Of a DNA stretch of 12,414 nucleotides, positions 1-8,100 are shown piece by piece. The DNA comes from an uncultured Lachnospiraceae bacterium (GTDB taxonomy: Bacteria; Bacillota_A; Clostridia; Lachnospirales; Lachnospiraceae). The stretch is from NCBI GenBank assembly GCA_947564305.1, contig CANOBT010000156.1, positions 1-12,414 on the forward strand. The letters run 5' to 3'. The first letter of the stretch is position 1. The number at the start of each line of letters is the position of its first letter. Under the pieces are notes generated by a model, which was given only the letters and a program-made list of their open reading frames with translations, ran no database searches and was not told the DNA's origin. Position numbers and translations under genes: made by a program.

Positions 1-75
1 GTTGGTTTTATACTGGACGGAATCAATGGTTTTATGCTGCAGATCAAGGTAAAGATGGCTATATATAGGATTCAT
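1..75 (-). CDS. Start of an unidentified tail-operon gene (cut by the window edge)
   Basis: Twenty-five codons are visible (MNPIYSHLYLDLQHKTIDSV, then QYKTN), without a stop before the window edge. The start has a GGAGG site at ideal spacing and lies 19 bases after the Tal stop, on the same strand, so the gene belongs to the tail operon. After a Tal/fibre gene one expects another tip or fibre component, a small hypothetical protein, or the holin-lysin genes, but the visible residues do not show a family and there is no signal peptide or clear membrane segment so far. Confidence 0.6.
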   Translation of the reverse strand, partial: MNPIYSHLYLDLQHKTIDSVQYKTN

Positions 76-82
76 ATATGTA

Positions 83-87
83 CCTCC
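83..87 (-). promoter_or_regulatory. Ribosome binding site GGAGG of the gene at the left edge
   Basis: GGAGG lies 7 bases upstream of the ATG at 75-73, an ideal spacing, and directly after the hairpin at the end of Tal. It is the main evidence that a gene starts here. Confidence 0.75.
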
Positions 88-94
88 AAAAGAT

Positions 95-120
95 TCAAGG
101 GTGTTTTATGACACCCTTGA
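95..120 (-). terminator. Hairpin across the Tal stop codon
   Basis: A perfect 10-bp inverted repeat (TCAAGGGTGT / ACACCCTTGA) with a 6-base loop (CATAAA) covers the last codons and the TGA of Tal. On the minus strand it is followed by ATCTTTTGGAGG, so the T run is only four bases and runs straight into the next ribosome binding site. It could be a weak terminator, an mRNA-end stabiliser or a block on the next start; full termination is unlikely because the next gene has a strong start signal. Confidence 0.4.
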
Positions 121-400
121 GTTCTTTAATTTGTTGTTTTAAATCTTGTATTTGTTTATACATGATTTGATTTAGTCTTATAATGTCAGGGATAAAGCCG
201 GTATATCCGATTGCGTCAGGGTTATTGTCTTTGTCTTTAACAATAGCATACTCTGAGATCCTGGCCGCCTCTTCCGCAATCATACCATGCCTTCCGCAGC
301 GGCCATCCTTATAGTCAAAGGATACGATATTATACTCAAGCAGTTTTAAGGCCTCTGCATCAGAGAGAGCGTGGACATTTGTCTTATATTTTATAGAGGA
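95..400 (-). other. S74 intramolecular chaperone (endosialidase-type) domain
   Basis: The last 101 residues begin SSIKYKTNV, with Ser followed by Lys at +5 as in the catalytic Ser-Lys dyad of S74 domains. They continue with VSFDYKDGRCGRHGMIAEEA and GFIPDIIRLNQIMYKQI, and end in a coiled coil (QIQDLKQQIKELKGVI). In this family the domain trimerises the fibre and then cuts itself off just before the serine, so the mature protein would end near residue 1177. Confidence 0.85.
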
Positions 401-3400
401 CTGGTCGGCTACCACTCCGGATACTTCCAAGTTCCCGAAAAATTTTGCGGATACGGTGTGAGAGCTTGGATTTAAACTGTAATCGTCATATATTTCAAAC
501 CCGGGTTTTTCTGCGCCGGCATCTATAAAACCCATGCGGATACCGGCTCTGCCGGAAGAATCCGAGGTATCCAGTGTGTTGATATATGCGGGAAGCATAG
601 AGTGGTCGGTGTTCAGTATGGAACCAAAACGCATTCCCGCACGGGAATGTAATATAAGCTCGGCCGCGTCACTTTGGAAATACATGGGACGAAATACATA
701 CATGTCGGACGCACGTTCCATATTGTTGATCCGCATTACCTCGCATGGCCTTACCTTACCGTCGGAGCCCAAATATTGTCCGCAAATGGACCCGTATTGA
801 AAAGTATCGACTAAATCTTTATTATGTAAAAAGATAGAAGTAAAGCTTCCTGAACATCCGCTTAATTCAGTGCCTTCGATAGTTCCGCCGACTATTTTTT
901 TACCGCTGATCATGGCGCCGGTGATATTTTCCGCATCTACACTTGCGGCTTTTACATTTATAACCTTCACATTTTCTGCATCGATGGTTCCCGTTGAAAT
1001 ACATCCGCCGTCAATTACGGTCGTACCTTTAGTCAATCCGTCCGTTTTGGATTTTGCGTCGGATGCGTCTGATTGAATTTGGCTGATATTGGTTTGCAGA
1101 TCGGACGCAAAGCTGTTAAATGTTACCTGACCGGTGATATCTATTTTTTTCCCTGCAATTTGTACGCCCGTTTCATCCATATTTATCATGGATATTATTT
1201 TGGGAGCGTTGAAATCGGAAGTATTTACTTTCATGCCGATAGACTTGTTTGTAGAGATGTCCAGGCCGGAACCGTCGCCCTGAATATGCAGCATGCCATT
1301 GGTATCCACATAGAAAATTTTCTGCTTTGCATTAGAGATTGTCAATAACTCCTCGGCATTTGGATGAACGGTAAAGGTATTCTTACCATTTGTAATTTTC
1401 AGACCGTTTTTGTCAAAGATCAGAGACTGATTATTGTTGTAGATGCCAAGTTTTTCTCCCAGCAGTATTTTTCCCACAATGGTTTCTCCGATTACCCCCA
1501 TTGCGTATCTGTATTCACCCGTAACAGGATCCTGCGTAATATATTTTCCGATTGCGGCTTTGGTTGTTTTCCAATCGTCGTCTGTGACGGCAAGAGTAGA
1601 ATTGACAATCCGCAGCTGTGTCGGTTCAAAATCCCCGCTGATCTCATCATAGCCCCTGCACCATATCCCGTTTTCGTCCAATACCGTATTTTGTACAGGG
1701 GAGTTGGCGATCATCATATTCGTGGCATTCAAGCCATTGTCAACCCAATTATTTATTTGGGATACGGTTTTTGAATCCTCAGAAACCTGTTTTAGTGCGG
1801 CAGGATAGGATGCGGCAATGGATTGTGCATTATTCAATATATTTTTAATAGAGCCGGACGCGTTATAAAGTTCTCTTGCATTGGAAAATTCAACCGTAAC
1901 CTTATCAACGTTCTCGTAATTGATCCCGATTTTGACCAGGCGCAGCAGAAATACGGAGCCGCTGATATCTGCATAAATCCAATTGCCCAATCTGCACTTA
2001 TCATGAAACGGGGCAAACTCATCCATTAGGAACAGGTTATTCATTGTCGTTGAGAGAGAGTATTGGTTACGGCAGGCAATGTCCAATTCTTTATCGGCAC
2101 AATCCAGCAATTTCTCTGCCTGCCGTAATAATTCGGCGTCAGACAGCCCGTCAGAGATATAATTGCTGTTTTGATAGGTATCATCCCTTCTATAAGCACA
2201 GTATGCCTTATATAAATGATCGCCTAAATAATTCCGCAGATTCAGCAAATCATGGATTGATTTCTGCTGTGCCTCATAGATTTCCTTTTTACACATCCAC
2301 TGGGCAATCATATCCTGTTTTTTTGCCTGTTCTGTTACAGCGTCTTGTTTTAAAGTCCTGTATTTATTGTATATGGCGTATTGCGGAGTGTCCGCAGCCA
2401 TTCCGGAATCTCCGTGATCAACCAGAATACCCTCACACGCCTCATAGGCGTCAATAAAATTTTGCAGCGCGTCAACGCTGTACAGGGAATAGTCATACAC
2501 CTGATCCTTCAGATCCTTTGCCGCAAGGGCTTTGTCTATTTTCTGCGTAACATATGCGATAGCGTTCCCGTCTACTTTCAGGGTGATTTCGCCGCTGTCA
2601 GCCCGGTCGGTATCAGGGGATGATATAGAGTTGACATGAAGTATGCCCTTCCAGATCCCGTATGAGCCCTCGCAACTGTATGAAGAAGACCTGACGGATG
2701 CTTCATAATCAGGACTCAGCAGTATCCTGACATAAGACAGGACTGCGCTGTCTACCAGTGAAACGGTGGTAAATCTGCTGAAGGTATTCAAGCCGATGGT
2801 ATTGGGGGCCTGTGCATTTGACATCAACGCCGATAAGCTGCCTGTGATATTTGATATTTCCTGTGAAGAATCTGTCTCGGAAACGGACGGAGACGGCATC
2901 ATAGCAGACTGATAATACAGGATCCTGTCCAGACATTCACAGATATGGAGGGTGACGTCTCTGTATTCATCTTTCCTGTCTCTGCATAAGATTTCATACG
3001 ACTTTAATTTGTCGGCCAGTTCCGCAGGCATATCGCTATACTGCAGGTCGGAAAATTTGACGATGTACCCCGTGCCGTTCGGATTAACTGACGGGATACG
3101 GTTGGTTATGTTATCGTCTCCGCCTATTACTTTAAAGCAGTTTTTGATGACGGACTTCTCCGCGGTAAGGGATATCTCGTCTGCCAGATTGTCCGCGGAG
3201 ATATATACGTTTGTCCATTCCCCATATCCGTTTTTGACATTTGTGCTGTTACATATGGGGCAGGAGTCATAATAATTGCCCCGATATCCACAGTCGTTAC
3301 ACACAGATAACATGTCGTAGAGCGAAACAGATCTCTCAGATGTGTTGTATTCCACATGCGCGTCAATTTCCTGTGACAATTCCCGGCGCAGAAAGTCGTC

Positions 3401-3931
3401 TATATTGCTGTCAACGGAAAATGTTCTCTGCAAGGACGCAAGGGAGTCGTCCACATGCGATATGGTATAGTGCGGCGCTTTGTCTTTTAAGATTCTGTGG
3501 AGAAGGGAAACAGAGGGGGTGTCCGGATTATATATAATCGTAGGAGAATAATCCGTTCTGTCTATGTCTGTATCTGTATTTACTTCCAGAGAGATATGCA
3601 GATTGGATAATTCGGATTCGCATAAACTCTGCGCGGTAATCTGTTTCATCTCTGTTTCGGTTTCCCGTTCGCCGACCTCAATCTCGAAGTATTCATCATA
3701 ATCGTATATGTATATCAGTTTTAAGTTCACGATATCATCCCAATATGGGTTTTCAACTGTGTCTGCCGTCTTATACACAGTAAACGATAATTCATTCGGG
3801 TCCTCAAACGACATGGATACGGTTACATCCGCGGTAAAGGCAGTGATCTCGCCGATCCTGGAGAAATCCTTTCTGCATAGATATATTTTAGGTTTTTGCA
3901 AATTACGTGATAAATTAAAAATGTTGGACAT
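95..3931 (-). CDS. Tail hub/fibre protein (Tal-like) with C-terminal S74 chaperone
   Basis: This large tail-tip protein (1,278 residues from the ATG at 3931) probably forms the trimeric hub below Dit and carries the host-binding fibre. The start at 3931 is chosen because AGGAGG lies 5 bases upstream; an ATG at 3955 in the same frame has no good site. Residues about 10-205 look like the gp27-like hub fold of Tal proteins (RIGEITAF, FEDPNELSFTVYK, VGERETETEMKQIT). A zinc-ribbon-like insert follows at 211-227. The hub section resumes (WTNVYISADNLADEI), is interrupted by a helical insert around 460-660, and closes with KIGINYENVDKVTVEFSNA. From about 745 the protein becomes beta-rich and fibre-like (NTVLDENGIWCRGYD, TTVIDGGCISTGTIDAENVK near 968-987). 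The end is an S74 chaperone with Ser1178/Lys1183. No lysozyme, endopeptidase or CHAP motif was recognised. Receptor binding is inferred, not shown. Confidence 0.87.
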   Translation of the reverse strand: MSNIFNLSRNLQKPKIYLCRKDFSRIGEITAFTADVTVSMSFEDPNELSFTVYKTADTVENPYWDDIVNLKLIYIYDYDEYFEIEVGERETETEMKQITAQSLCESELSNLHISLEVNTDTDIDRTDYSPTIIYNPDTPSVSLLHRILKDKAPHYTISHVDDSLASLQRTFSVDSNIDDFLRRELSQEIDAHVEYNTSERSVSLYDMLSVCNDCGYRGNYYDSCPICNSTNVKNGYGEWTNVYISADNLADEISLTAEKSVIKNCFKVIGGDDNITNRIPSVNPNGTGYIVKFSDLQYSDMPAELADKLKSYEILCRDRKDEYRDVTLHICECLDRILYYQSAMMPSPSVSETDSSQEISNITGSLSALMSNAQAPNTIGLNTFSRFTTVSLVDSAVLSYVRILLSPDYEASVRSSSYSCEGSYGIWKGILHVNSISSPDTDRADSGEITLKVDGNAIAYVTQKIDKALAAKDLKDQVYDYSLYSVDALQNFIDAYEACEGILVDHGDSGMAADTPQYAIYNKYRTLKQDAVTEQAKKQDMIAQWMCKKEIYEAQQKSIHDLLNLRNYLGDHLYKAYCAYRRDDTYQNSNYISDGLSDAELLRQAEKLLDCADKELDIACRNQYSLSTTMNNLFLMDEFAPFHDKCRLGNWIYADISGSVFLLRLVKIGINYENVDKVTVEFSNARELYNASGSIKNILNNAQSIAASYPAALKQVSEDSKTVSQINNWVDNGLNATNMMIANSPVQNTVLDENGIWCRGYDEISGDFEPTQLRIVNSTLAVTDDDWKTTKAAIGKYITQDPVTGEYRYAMGVIGETIVGKILLGEKLGIYNNNQSLIFDKNGLKITNGKNTFTVHPNAEELLTISNAKQKIFYVDTNGMLHIQGDGSGLDISTNKSIGMKVNTSDFNAPKIISMINMDETGVQIAGKKIDITGQVTFNSFASDLQTNISQIQSDASDAKSKTDGLTKGTTVIDGGCISTGTIDAENVKVINVKAASVDAENITGAMISGKKIVGGTIEGTELSGCSGSFTSIFLHNKDLVDTFQYGSICGQYLGSDGKVRPCEVMRINNMERASDMYVFRPMYFQSDAAELILHSRAGMRFGSILNTDHSMLPAYINTLDTSDSSGRAGIRMGFIDAGAEKPGFEIYDDYSLNPSSHTVSAKFFGNLEVSGVVADQSSIKYKTNVHALSDAEALKLLEYNIVSFDYKDGRCGRHGMIAEEAARISEYAIVKDKDNNPDAIGYTGFIPDIIRLNQIMYKQIQDLKQQIKELKGVIKHP
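3251..3301 (-). other. Four-cysteine zinc-ribbon-like insert in Tal
   Basis: The pattern is C-x2-C-x9-C-x2-C (CNDCGYRGNYYDSCPIC, Cys211, 214, 224, 227), with Gly after the second Cys and Pro after the third, as in zinc knuckles. It lies between two halves of the hub region. Metal binding is inferred from the motif; a structural role in the hub seems more likely than nucleic-acid binding. Confidence 0.65.
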
Positions 3932-3936
3932 GGAAA

Positions 3937-3942
3937 CCTCCT
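3937..3942 (-). promoter_or_regulatory. Ribosome binding site AGGAGG deciding the Tal start
   Basis: A perfect AGGAGG lies 5 bases upstream of the ATG at 3931-3929. It sits inside the longer open frame that begins at 3955, so it argues that the first eight residues of that longer frame (MINYQEVS) are not translated as part of the protein. Confidence 0.8.
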
Positions 3943-3954
3943 GGTAATTAATCA

Positions 3955-4770
3955 TTATAAACCGATCTTGGCGATGGGAGAGTATGTCATTTCTATTTTA
4001 CAGGGAAGATTGGAAGAGTAAGTGTTCCTGCGCTCGTCCTGTGTATTCATGATATCCAACCATCCGAAGTTGAAAGATTTCAATAGACTGTCATCTCTAA
4101 TGCTCGAAGACAAGATCTTATGTTCCGAATCCATCGTAATAATTTCTCCGGAGCGGCAGCCCGCTATTTTCGACTGAATGCCGCTCGTGCCATTTTTTAT
4201 AATATAATCCCCATCCGTATGGCATGTAATCCTGAAGACTGGATATAAAGTACCTACTTCATCCGACATATCGATATATACATATTGTAAACTGGCTGCG
4301 GATAAATCCATAATGGCTGTTTTCGGTTCAAAAAACGCATATGGCGCATTTGTGATAACAGTGATTTCCAGTCCTACCACATTCCCGGAGTATTCAATTT
4401 CCTTAACATTTAGATAGGCGTTAAAATAGAATTCAGCATATCCCTCGTTATCATCTTTTACAACCTTAAATTTGTGATAGCCGTCCTTTCGGCACAGCCA
4501 TCTGTTTACAGCTCTGATCTCTTCAGCGCTGAAAGAGTCGGAACGTGTTGTACAAGGATTTTTACAGACCTGGAATGTTCCGGACAATACGCCGTCATAT
4601 CTGCCCGACAGAAAATTCCATTTATTTGAACCGGCCGCATTTGATGTATTGAAAGTGATCGCGGCCCTGTTATCGCTCACTGTTATGCCGGATGAAGAAT
4701 CTATATAACAGGGGAGCAATCCAAACAAACTGCCGGATTGCCCACACCACTCAAAATCTGATAAAATCAT
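3955..4770 (-). CDS. Distal tail protein (Dit-like)
   Basis: This 271-residue protein resembles the Dit/siphovirus tail-component family, whose hexameric ring joins the tail tube to the tip and carries the hub and receptor-binding parts. It begins MILSDFEWCGQSGSLFG, as is usual for the family. The region around residues 55-150 carries the recognisable block: WNFLSGRYDG, FSAEEIRAVNRWLCRKDGYH, FYFNAYLNVKEIEYSG and VGLEITVITNAPYAFF. The rest (about 150-271) is beta-rich and probably forms the second, galectin-like domain. The start is the ATG at 4770, because AAGGTGA lies 5 bases upstream. The frame also has a GTG at 4779 that overlaps the previous stop, but this GTG is inside the ribosome binding site itself. 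The stop shares one base with an upstream ATG of the next gene (TAATG). Order tape measure, Dit, Tal is classic for siphophages of Gram-positive hosts. Confidence 0.85.
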   Translation of the reverse strand: MILSDFEWCGQSGSLFGLLPCYIDSSSGITVSDNRAAITFNTSNAAGSNKWNFLSGRYDGVLSGTFQVCKNPCTTRSDSFSAEEIRAVNRWLCRKDGYHKFKVVKDDNEGYAEFYFNAYLNVKEIEYSGNVVGLEITVITNAPYAFFEPKTAIMDLSAASLQYVYIDMSDEVGTLYPVFRITCHTDGDYIIKNGTSGIQSKIAGCRSGEIITMDSEHKILSSSIRDDSLLKSFNFGWLDIMNTQDERRNTYSSNLPCKIEMTYSPIAKIGL

Positions 4771-4775
4771 TTTTC

Positions 4776-5048
4776 TCACCTTACCTTTATCCGCGTTATT
4801 TTTTCTATTTTTCTTCTTATCTTTTTTAGACGTTTTCTGTTCTTTATGTACGCGTTATTTTGACACGCAAAATTGTCAAGAAGTTCTTTGAATTGTGCCA
4901 GCACGTTATTCATTCTTTCATAATCTGTATGCAGTCGAAGATTTTCGTCTGTAAGAGATTCGATCTCCCTGTTTTGTTGTTTCATTGTCTCAGTCTGGGA
5001 GACAATGATTTTACGCATGAGCTCTTTTCTTTTTTCATATGATTTCAT
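4776..5048 (-). CDS. Small basic coiled-coil protein of the tail operon, function unknown
   Basis: I do not recognise this 90-residue protein. Residues about 10-55 are a heptad-like helix (QNREIESLTDENLRLHTDYE), and the last 22 residues are strongly basic, with 13 Lys or Arg (KNRKRLKKIRRKIEKI). It has no signal peptide or membrane segment and one cysteine. It lies between the tape measure and the Dit-like gene, a place where siphophages normally have no gene; the known tape measure chaperones are encoded upstream of the tape measure, so that role is not supported by position. The 3' end meets the next gene closely and its stop overlaps an upstream GTG of that gene as GTGA. The start at 5048 is weakly supported because of the 10-bp duplication; Met11 (5018), preceded by AAAAGAG, is an alternative. 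Expression is therefore uncertain, although the frame is intact. Confidence 0.65.
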   Translation of the reverse strand: MKSYEKRKELMRKIIVSQTETMKQQNREIESLTDENLRLHTDYERMNNVLAQFKELLDNFACQNNAYIKNRKRLKKIRRKIEKITRIKVR

Positions 5049-5060
5049 AAGATTTCATAA
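5041..5060 (-). repeat. Perfect 10-bp tandem duplication over a start codon
   Basis: The 10-mer TTATGAAATC is repeated twice head to tail, giving two in-line ATG codons at 5058 and 5048 that are in different frames. The strong AAAGGGG at 5071-5065 is 6 bases from the first ATG but 16 from the second, which is the one that opens the coiled-coil gene. The first ATG reads only MKSYEII before TGA at 5037-5035. The duplication therefore seems to have moved the gene's start away from its ribosome binding site. Confidence 0.7.
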
Positions 5061-5064
5061 ATAA

Positions 5065-5071
5065 CCCCTTT
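5065..5071 (-). promoter_or_regulatory. Ribosome binding site AAAGGGG, misplaced relative to the gene start
   Basis: This purine run is well placed (6 bases) for the ATG at 5058, which gives a seven-residue peptide, and badly placed (16 bases) for the ATG at 5048 that opens the 90-residue gene. Reinitiation after the short peptide, whose stop lies 9 bases beyond the second ATG, is one way the gene could still be translated. Confidence 0.45.
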
Positions 5072-5075
5072 CGCT

Positions 5076-5143
5076 AAAAATTAAAAAGTGAAGCAGACAA
5101 AACCAACCATATCAAAGAAGTGGAAGAGTAGTTGTCTGCTTCA
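5076..5143 (-). terminator. Long-loop hairpin with T-rich tail (attenuator or terminator)
   Basis: A perfect 12-bp inverted repeat (TGAAGCAGACAA / TTGTCTGCTTCA, 5143-5132 and 5100-5089 on the minus strand) encloses a 31-base loop and is followed one base later by TTTTTAATTTTT. This is the order of an intrinsic terminator for minus-strand transcription, though the loop is unusually long and the stem has only 5 of 12 G/C on each arm. It lies between the tape measure and the rest of the tail operon, so it would lower rather than end expression of the downstream genes. Confidence 0.5.
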
Positions 5144-5148
5144 TTATA
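5143..5148 (-). promoter_or_regulatory. Possible -10 element (TATAAT)
   Basis: A perfect TATAAT lies directly before the inverted repeat, in the gap after the tape measure. The best -35-like hexamer, TTGCGT, sits only 14 bases upstream, which is too close, and no TG extension is present. A promoter here would start transcripts inside the hairpin stem. Low confidence. Confidence 0.15.
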
Positions 5149-5182
5149 TTATCCATTGCTATACGCAAATGGCTTATACATC

Positions 5183-8100
5183 TTAAGGCCATTTATAGCT
5201 GTTTTTGGATAAACGGTTCTTACCGGCCAACTGTCCGATCGTCATATCCTGAATCATCTTCTCAAATTTTCCGTCCCTCTGTATCTGCGAAACAAAATCA
5301 TTGTAGTCAGCTACATGTTCAATGGGAATATGGATGTTGATATCACCGAAAGAGGTGTTTCCGGAACGTGTTATGTTTGGCAGTTCAGGGTAATCGGGCG
5401 TATGGATCTGTGGTATGAATCCGGTGTTGATAAGCGAATTGGTATTCACAGGAATCAGCCCGCGTTTCGCAAATGCCGTATAGTCAATATCGCTTGGCCG
5501 CGCGTCAAGCATTCTCATCCATTGGTCTCTGGACAAAAACTCATCAGAATAAAGGAAACCGTGAGAGCCAATCTCGCTTAAGCTCATACCGCTATTGTAC
5601 TGATCCATCCAATATTGATATCCTGCGGTTTCAGCCAGTCTTCCAAGCAGTCCCTGATAGAAATCAAGTATTGTATCACTGGCGGATTTACCCAGAGCTT
5701 TATATTCATCGGAATTCAAAAATCCCTCCAGCATTTCCTGTACAGTTTCGCCATTCATCAATTTATTCATCCAGTAATGCAAGCCGTCTTCTTCGGAATG
5801 CCTGCCCAGTAATCCATTGTATAACCGCTCGATGAAGTTCCTCGCGGTAGTCTCATCGGAGATGGTAGTTTCAAGACCGTAATCCGTTACGCCTAAGTCC
5901 GCCAGGTCTGCGGATACTCTGTACATTCTTTCGTTTAACTCGTACAGACGCAGGATCTCCCTGTATATGTTCTGCCCTATGTCTGTTATCCCGTTTATTC
6001 CGGGCTCCAGCACAGCATCGATGCCGTGGCTCAATACATAGTCCCACTCTTGTGCCGTAGAAGAGATGGTATCCTGAATTTCCTGAGCGTTGGCATTGAC
6101 GTACCCAATCATCTCCTGAAATACTTCCTGCTCGTTCCGGCTCTGCTCTGAGATAAGCGCCGCATATTCCTCTGCGAGCCTGTCTAACATGTCCTGCCGG
6201 TCGCTGTACCATTTATCATATTGGGTGTCTTCCAGATCCTTTTGCGCATCCGTAAGGTCTGCCTTCAGCTTTTGTATTTTGGCCCTGTTCTCCTCAGAGT
6301 CATCATGGGACAGAGCGGATAACTGTTTCTGGATATCGGCTATGTTTTTTGTCTTCTCTGCGATATTCTTTTGATATTCATACAGGGATTTGTCCGCTTC
6401 GAGCTGTTTCTTTTTTGCGTCGATCAGCTCCTGGATCGAATCAATCTGTGCCTGGTATCCGTCCTTTCCAAGTTCTATGACTGCCTCATACTCATCATGC
6501 GCCGCTTTTGCAGCATTCTGGTATGCGTCGATCAGGTCGTTTTTACGGTCGATCAGGGTTGCATTAGCAGGGTCGTTTCCCAATTCTTTATTGATCTTAT
6601 CAACCTCGTCTTTATATGCCCTGGCCTGTTCCCTGTATGCGAAATAATTCTGCGCATGTAAACCGATCACGGCGCTGCCTTCCTCTGTCAGTTTTCCGTC
6701 TTCGCCATATGTATCATCTTTGCCGAACATATCGATCATGAAATCAGATTCGCCTGTAATACGTGATATACTGTTTTGGAATCGGTCAAATTTATCCCAT
6801 TCCAAGTCCCTGATGGCGCTGTTCAGCTCTATTATGCTGTTTTCCAGTTCCATGACAGAGATTACGTTATCATCGATGGCGGATCTCATATCAACCCAAT
6901 CGTCAGAGCCTGTTTCCAGCCCCTTGGAGACAGCGTCCTGCATATTTTGCTGCAGCCTCGCCGCCTGTTCTTTTAGAGTTTTCAGCCTTGATTCACTGTC
7001 TCTTAGCTGCCGCTCGTACAAACCTTTAGCCGCTGCATATCCCTGCAGCGCAAGTCTGTCCTGCATGTTTTCAATAACATTCTTTCTCTGCTCTAACTTT
7101 GCAAGTTCCTGTTCAATGGGTTTGAGCAGCGCCTCGTAACTCCGCCTGGAAATATCCTGCAACTGAAGTTTATATTCCTCCGTGGCGTTGCGGACTTCGA
7201 GAATCTCATTATACATATCCCGCCATGCCTCACTGCCGGATTCGATGTACCCGCTGTTTACGGCAGAATCAAGAGCGTCTTCCAACTGCTGTACTCTCTG
7301 GGTATTGTAATTGATGAGGCTGCGGGTTTCGTCATACAGACCGTTATATATTCCGGCCTTGGGCGCCTTGAATGTATTTTTCTCTTTGATCTCAAGTCTG
7401 CTGATAGATTTTTCCGTGGTCTCCATCAATCCGCTGAAATATGTATTGATATTGTCAAACTTTTGTCTTGCCAGTTCTGCCAGTTGCGTTTTCAGATCTT
7501 CGATGGCGTCGGAACAATCGGAGGCTTTGTCATACCATGTCTCGTATTCTTTGATCCGGTCTGCGAGAGATTCATCGGTAATCGTCTCGATGTCCAGAGA
7601 GCCGTTTTGAATCTTATGGACATATTCTTGCGACAAACCTACAGACGCGGCTTTCTGCATGTATTGCTCATAGGCCTGCTGCTGTACGTTGATTGCCTCT
7701 TTTGTCTTTTCCATGGCTTTGGAGAGGCTATGATTGCGTGCGGACCATCCGATATAGGTGTTGGAGACTTTATCTTTCAGCTTATCCAAGGCGGAGGATA
7801 CTCTGTTTACGAGTTTTTCTGTCCAGCTTAGTTCTTCTGAGAACTCTGCGGTTTCTTTTGCGGAGGCGGAAGAGGCATCGTTCAGCGAATTGTTTAGCTC
7901 TTCCCGCTCTTTCTCTAACTGCTTTACCTGATCAGCATATCCATGACCGCCTATTCCGCCATTTTCTGCAAATGTTCCCTGGAGATTTTTAAGAACGTCT
8001 ATCTGTGAGTCAATATTGGAAATCGCATTCAGATAACCTTGAATTTCTGTTTCAAGCTGTGACTGGAATTCCTCAAAGTCAATTTCCGTGACATGATAGC

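Noticed and set aside
1..10. Shared AAAACCAAC string at the left edge (minus strand) and in the hairpin loop near 5100-5107
   Set aside because: Only about 9 bases long, with no extended similarity on either side; most likely chance and not an attachment-site repeat.
3931..3955. Longer Tal start at the ATG at 3955
   Set aside because: It makes a neat TAATG overlap with the Dit stop, but its upstream bases lack a ribosome binding site, whereas the ATG at 3931 has a perfect AGGAGG at 5 bases.
5049..5182. Very short minus-strand reading frames in the gap (10, 14 and 9 codons)
   Set aside because: They have no ribosome binding sites and no family resemblance; they are expected by chance in an AT-rich gap.
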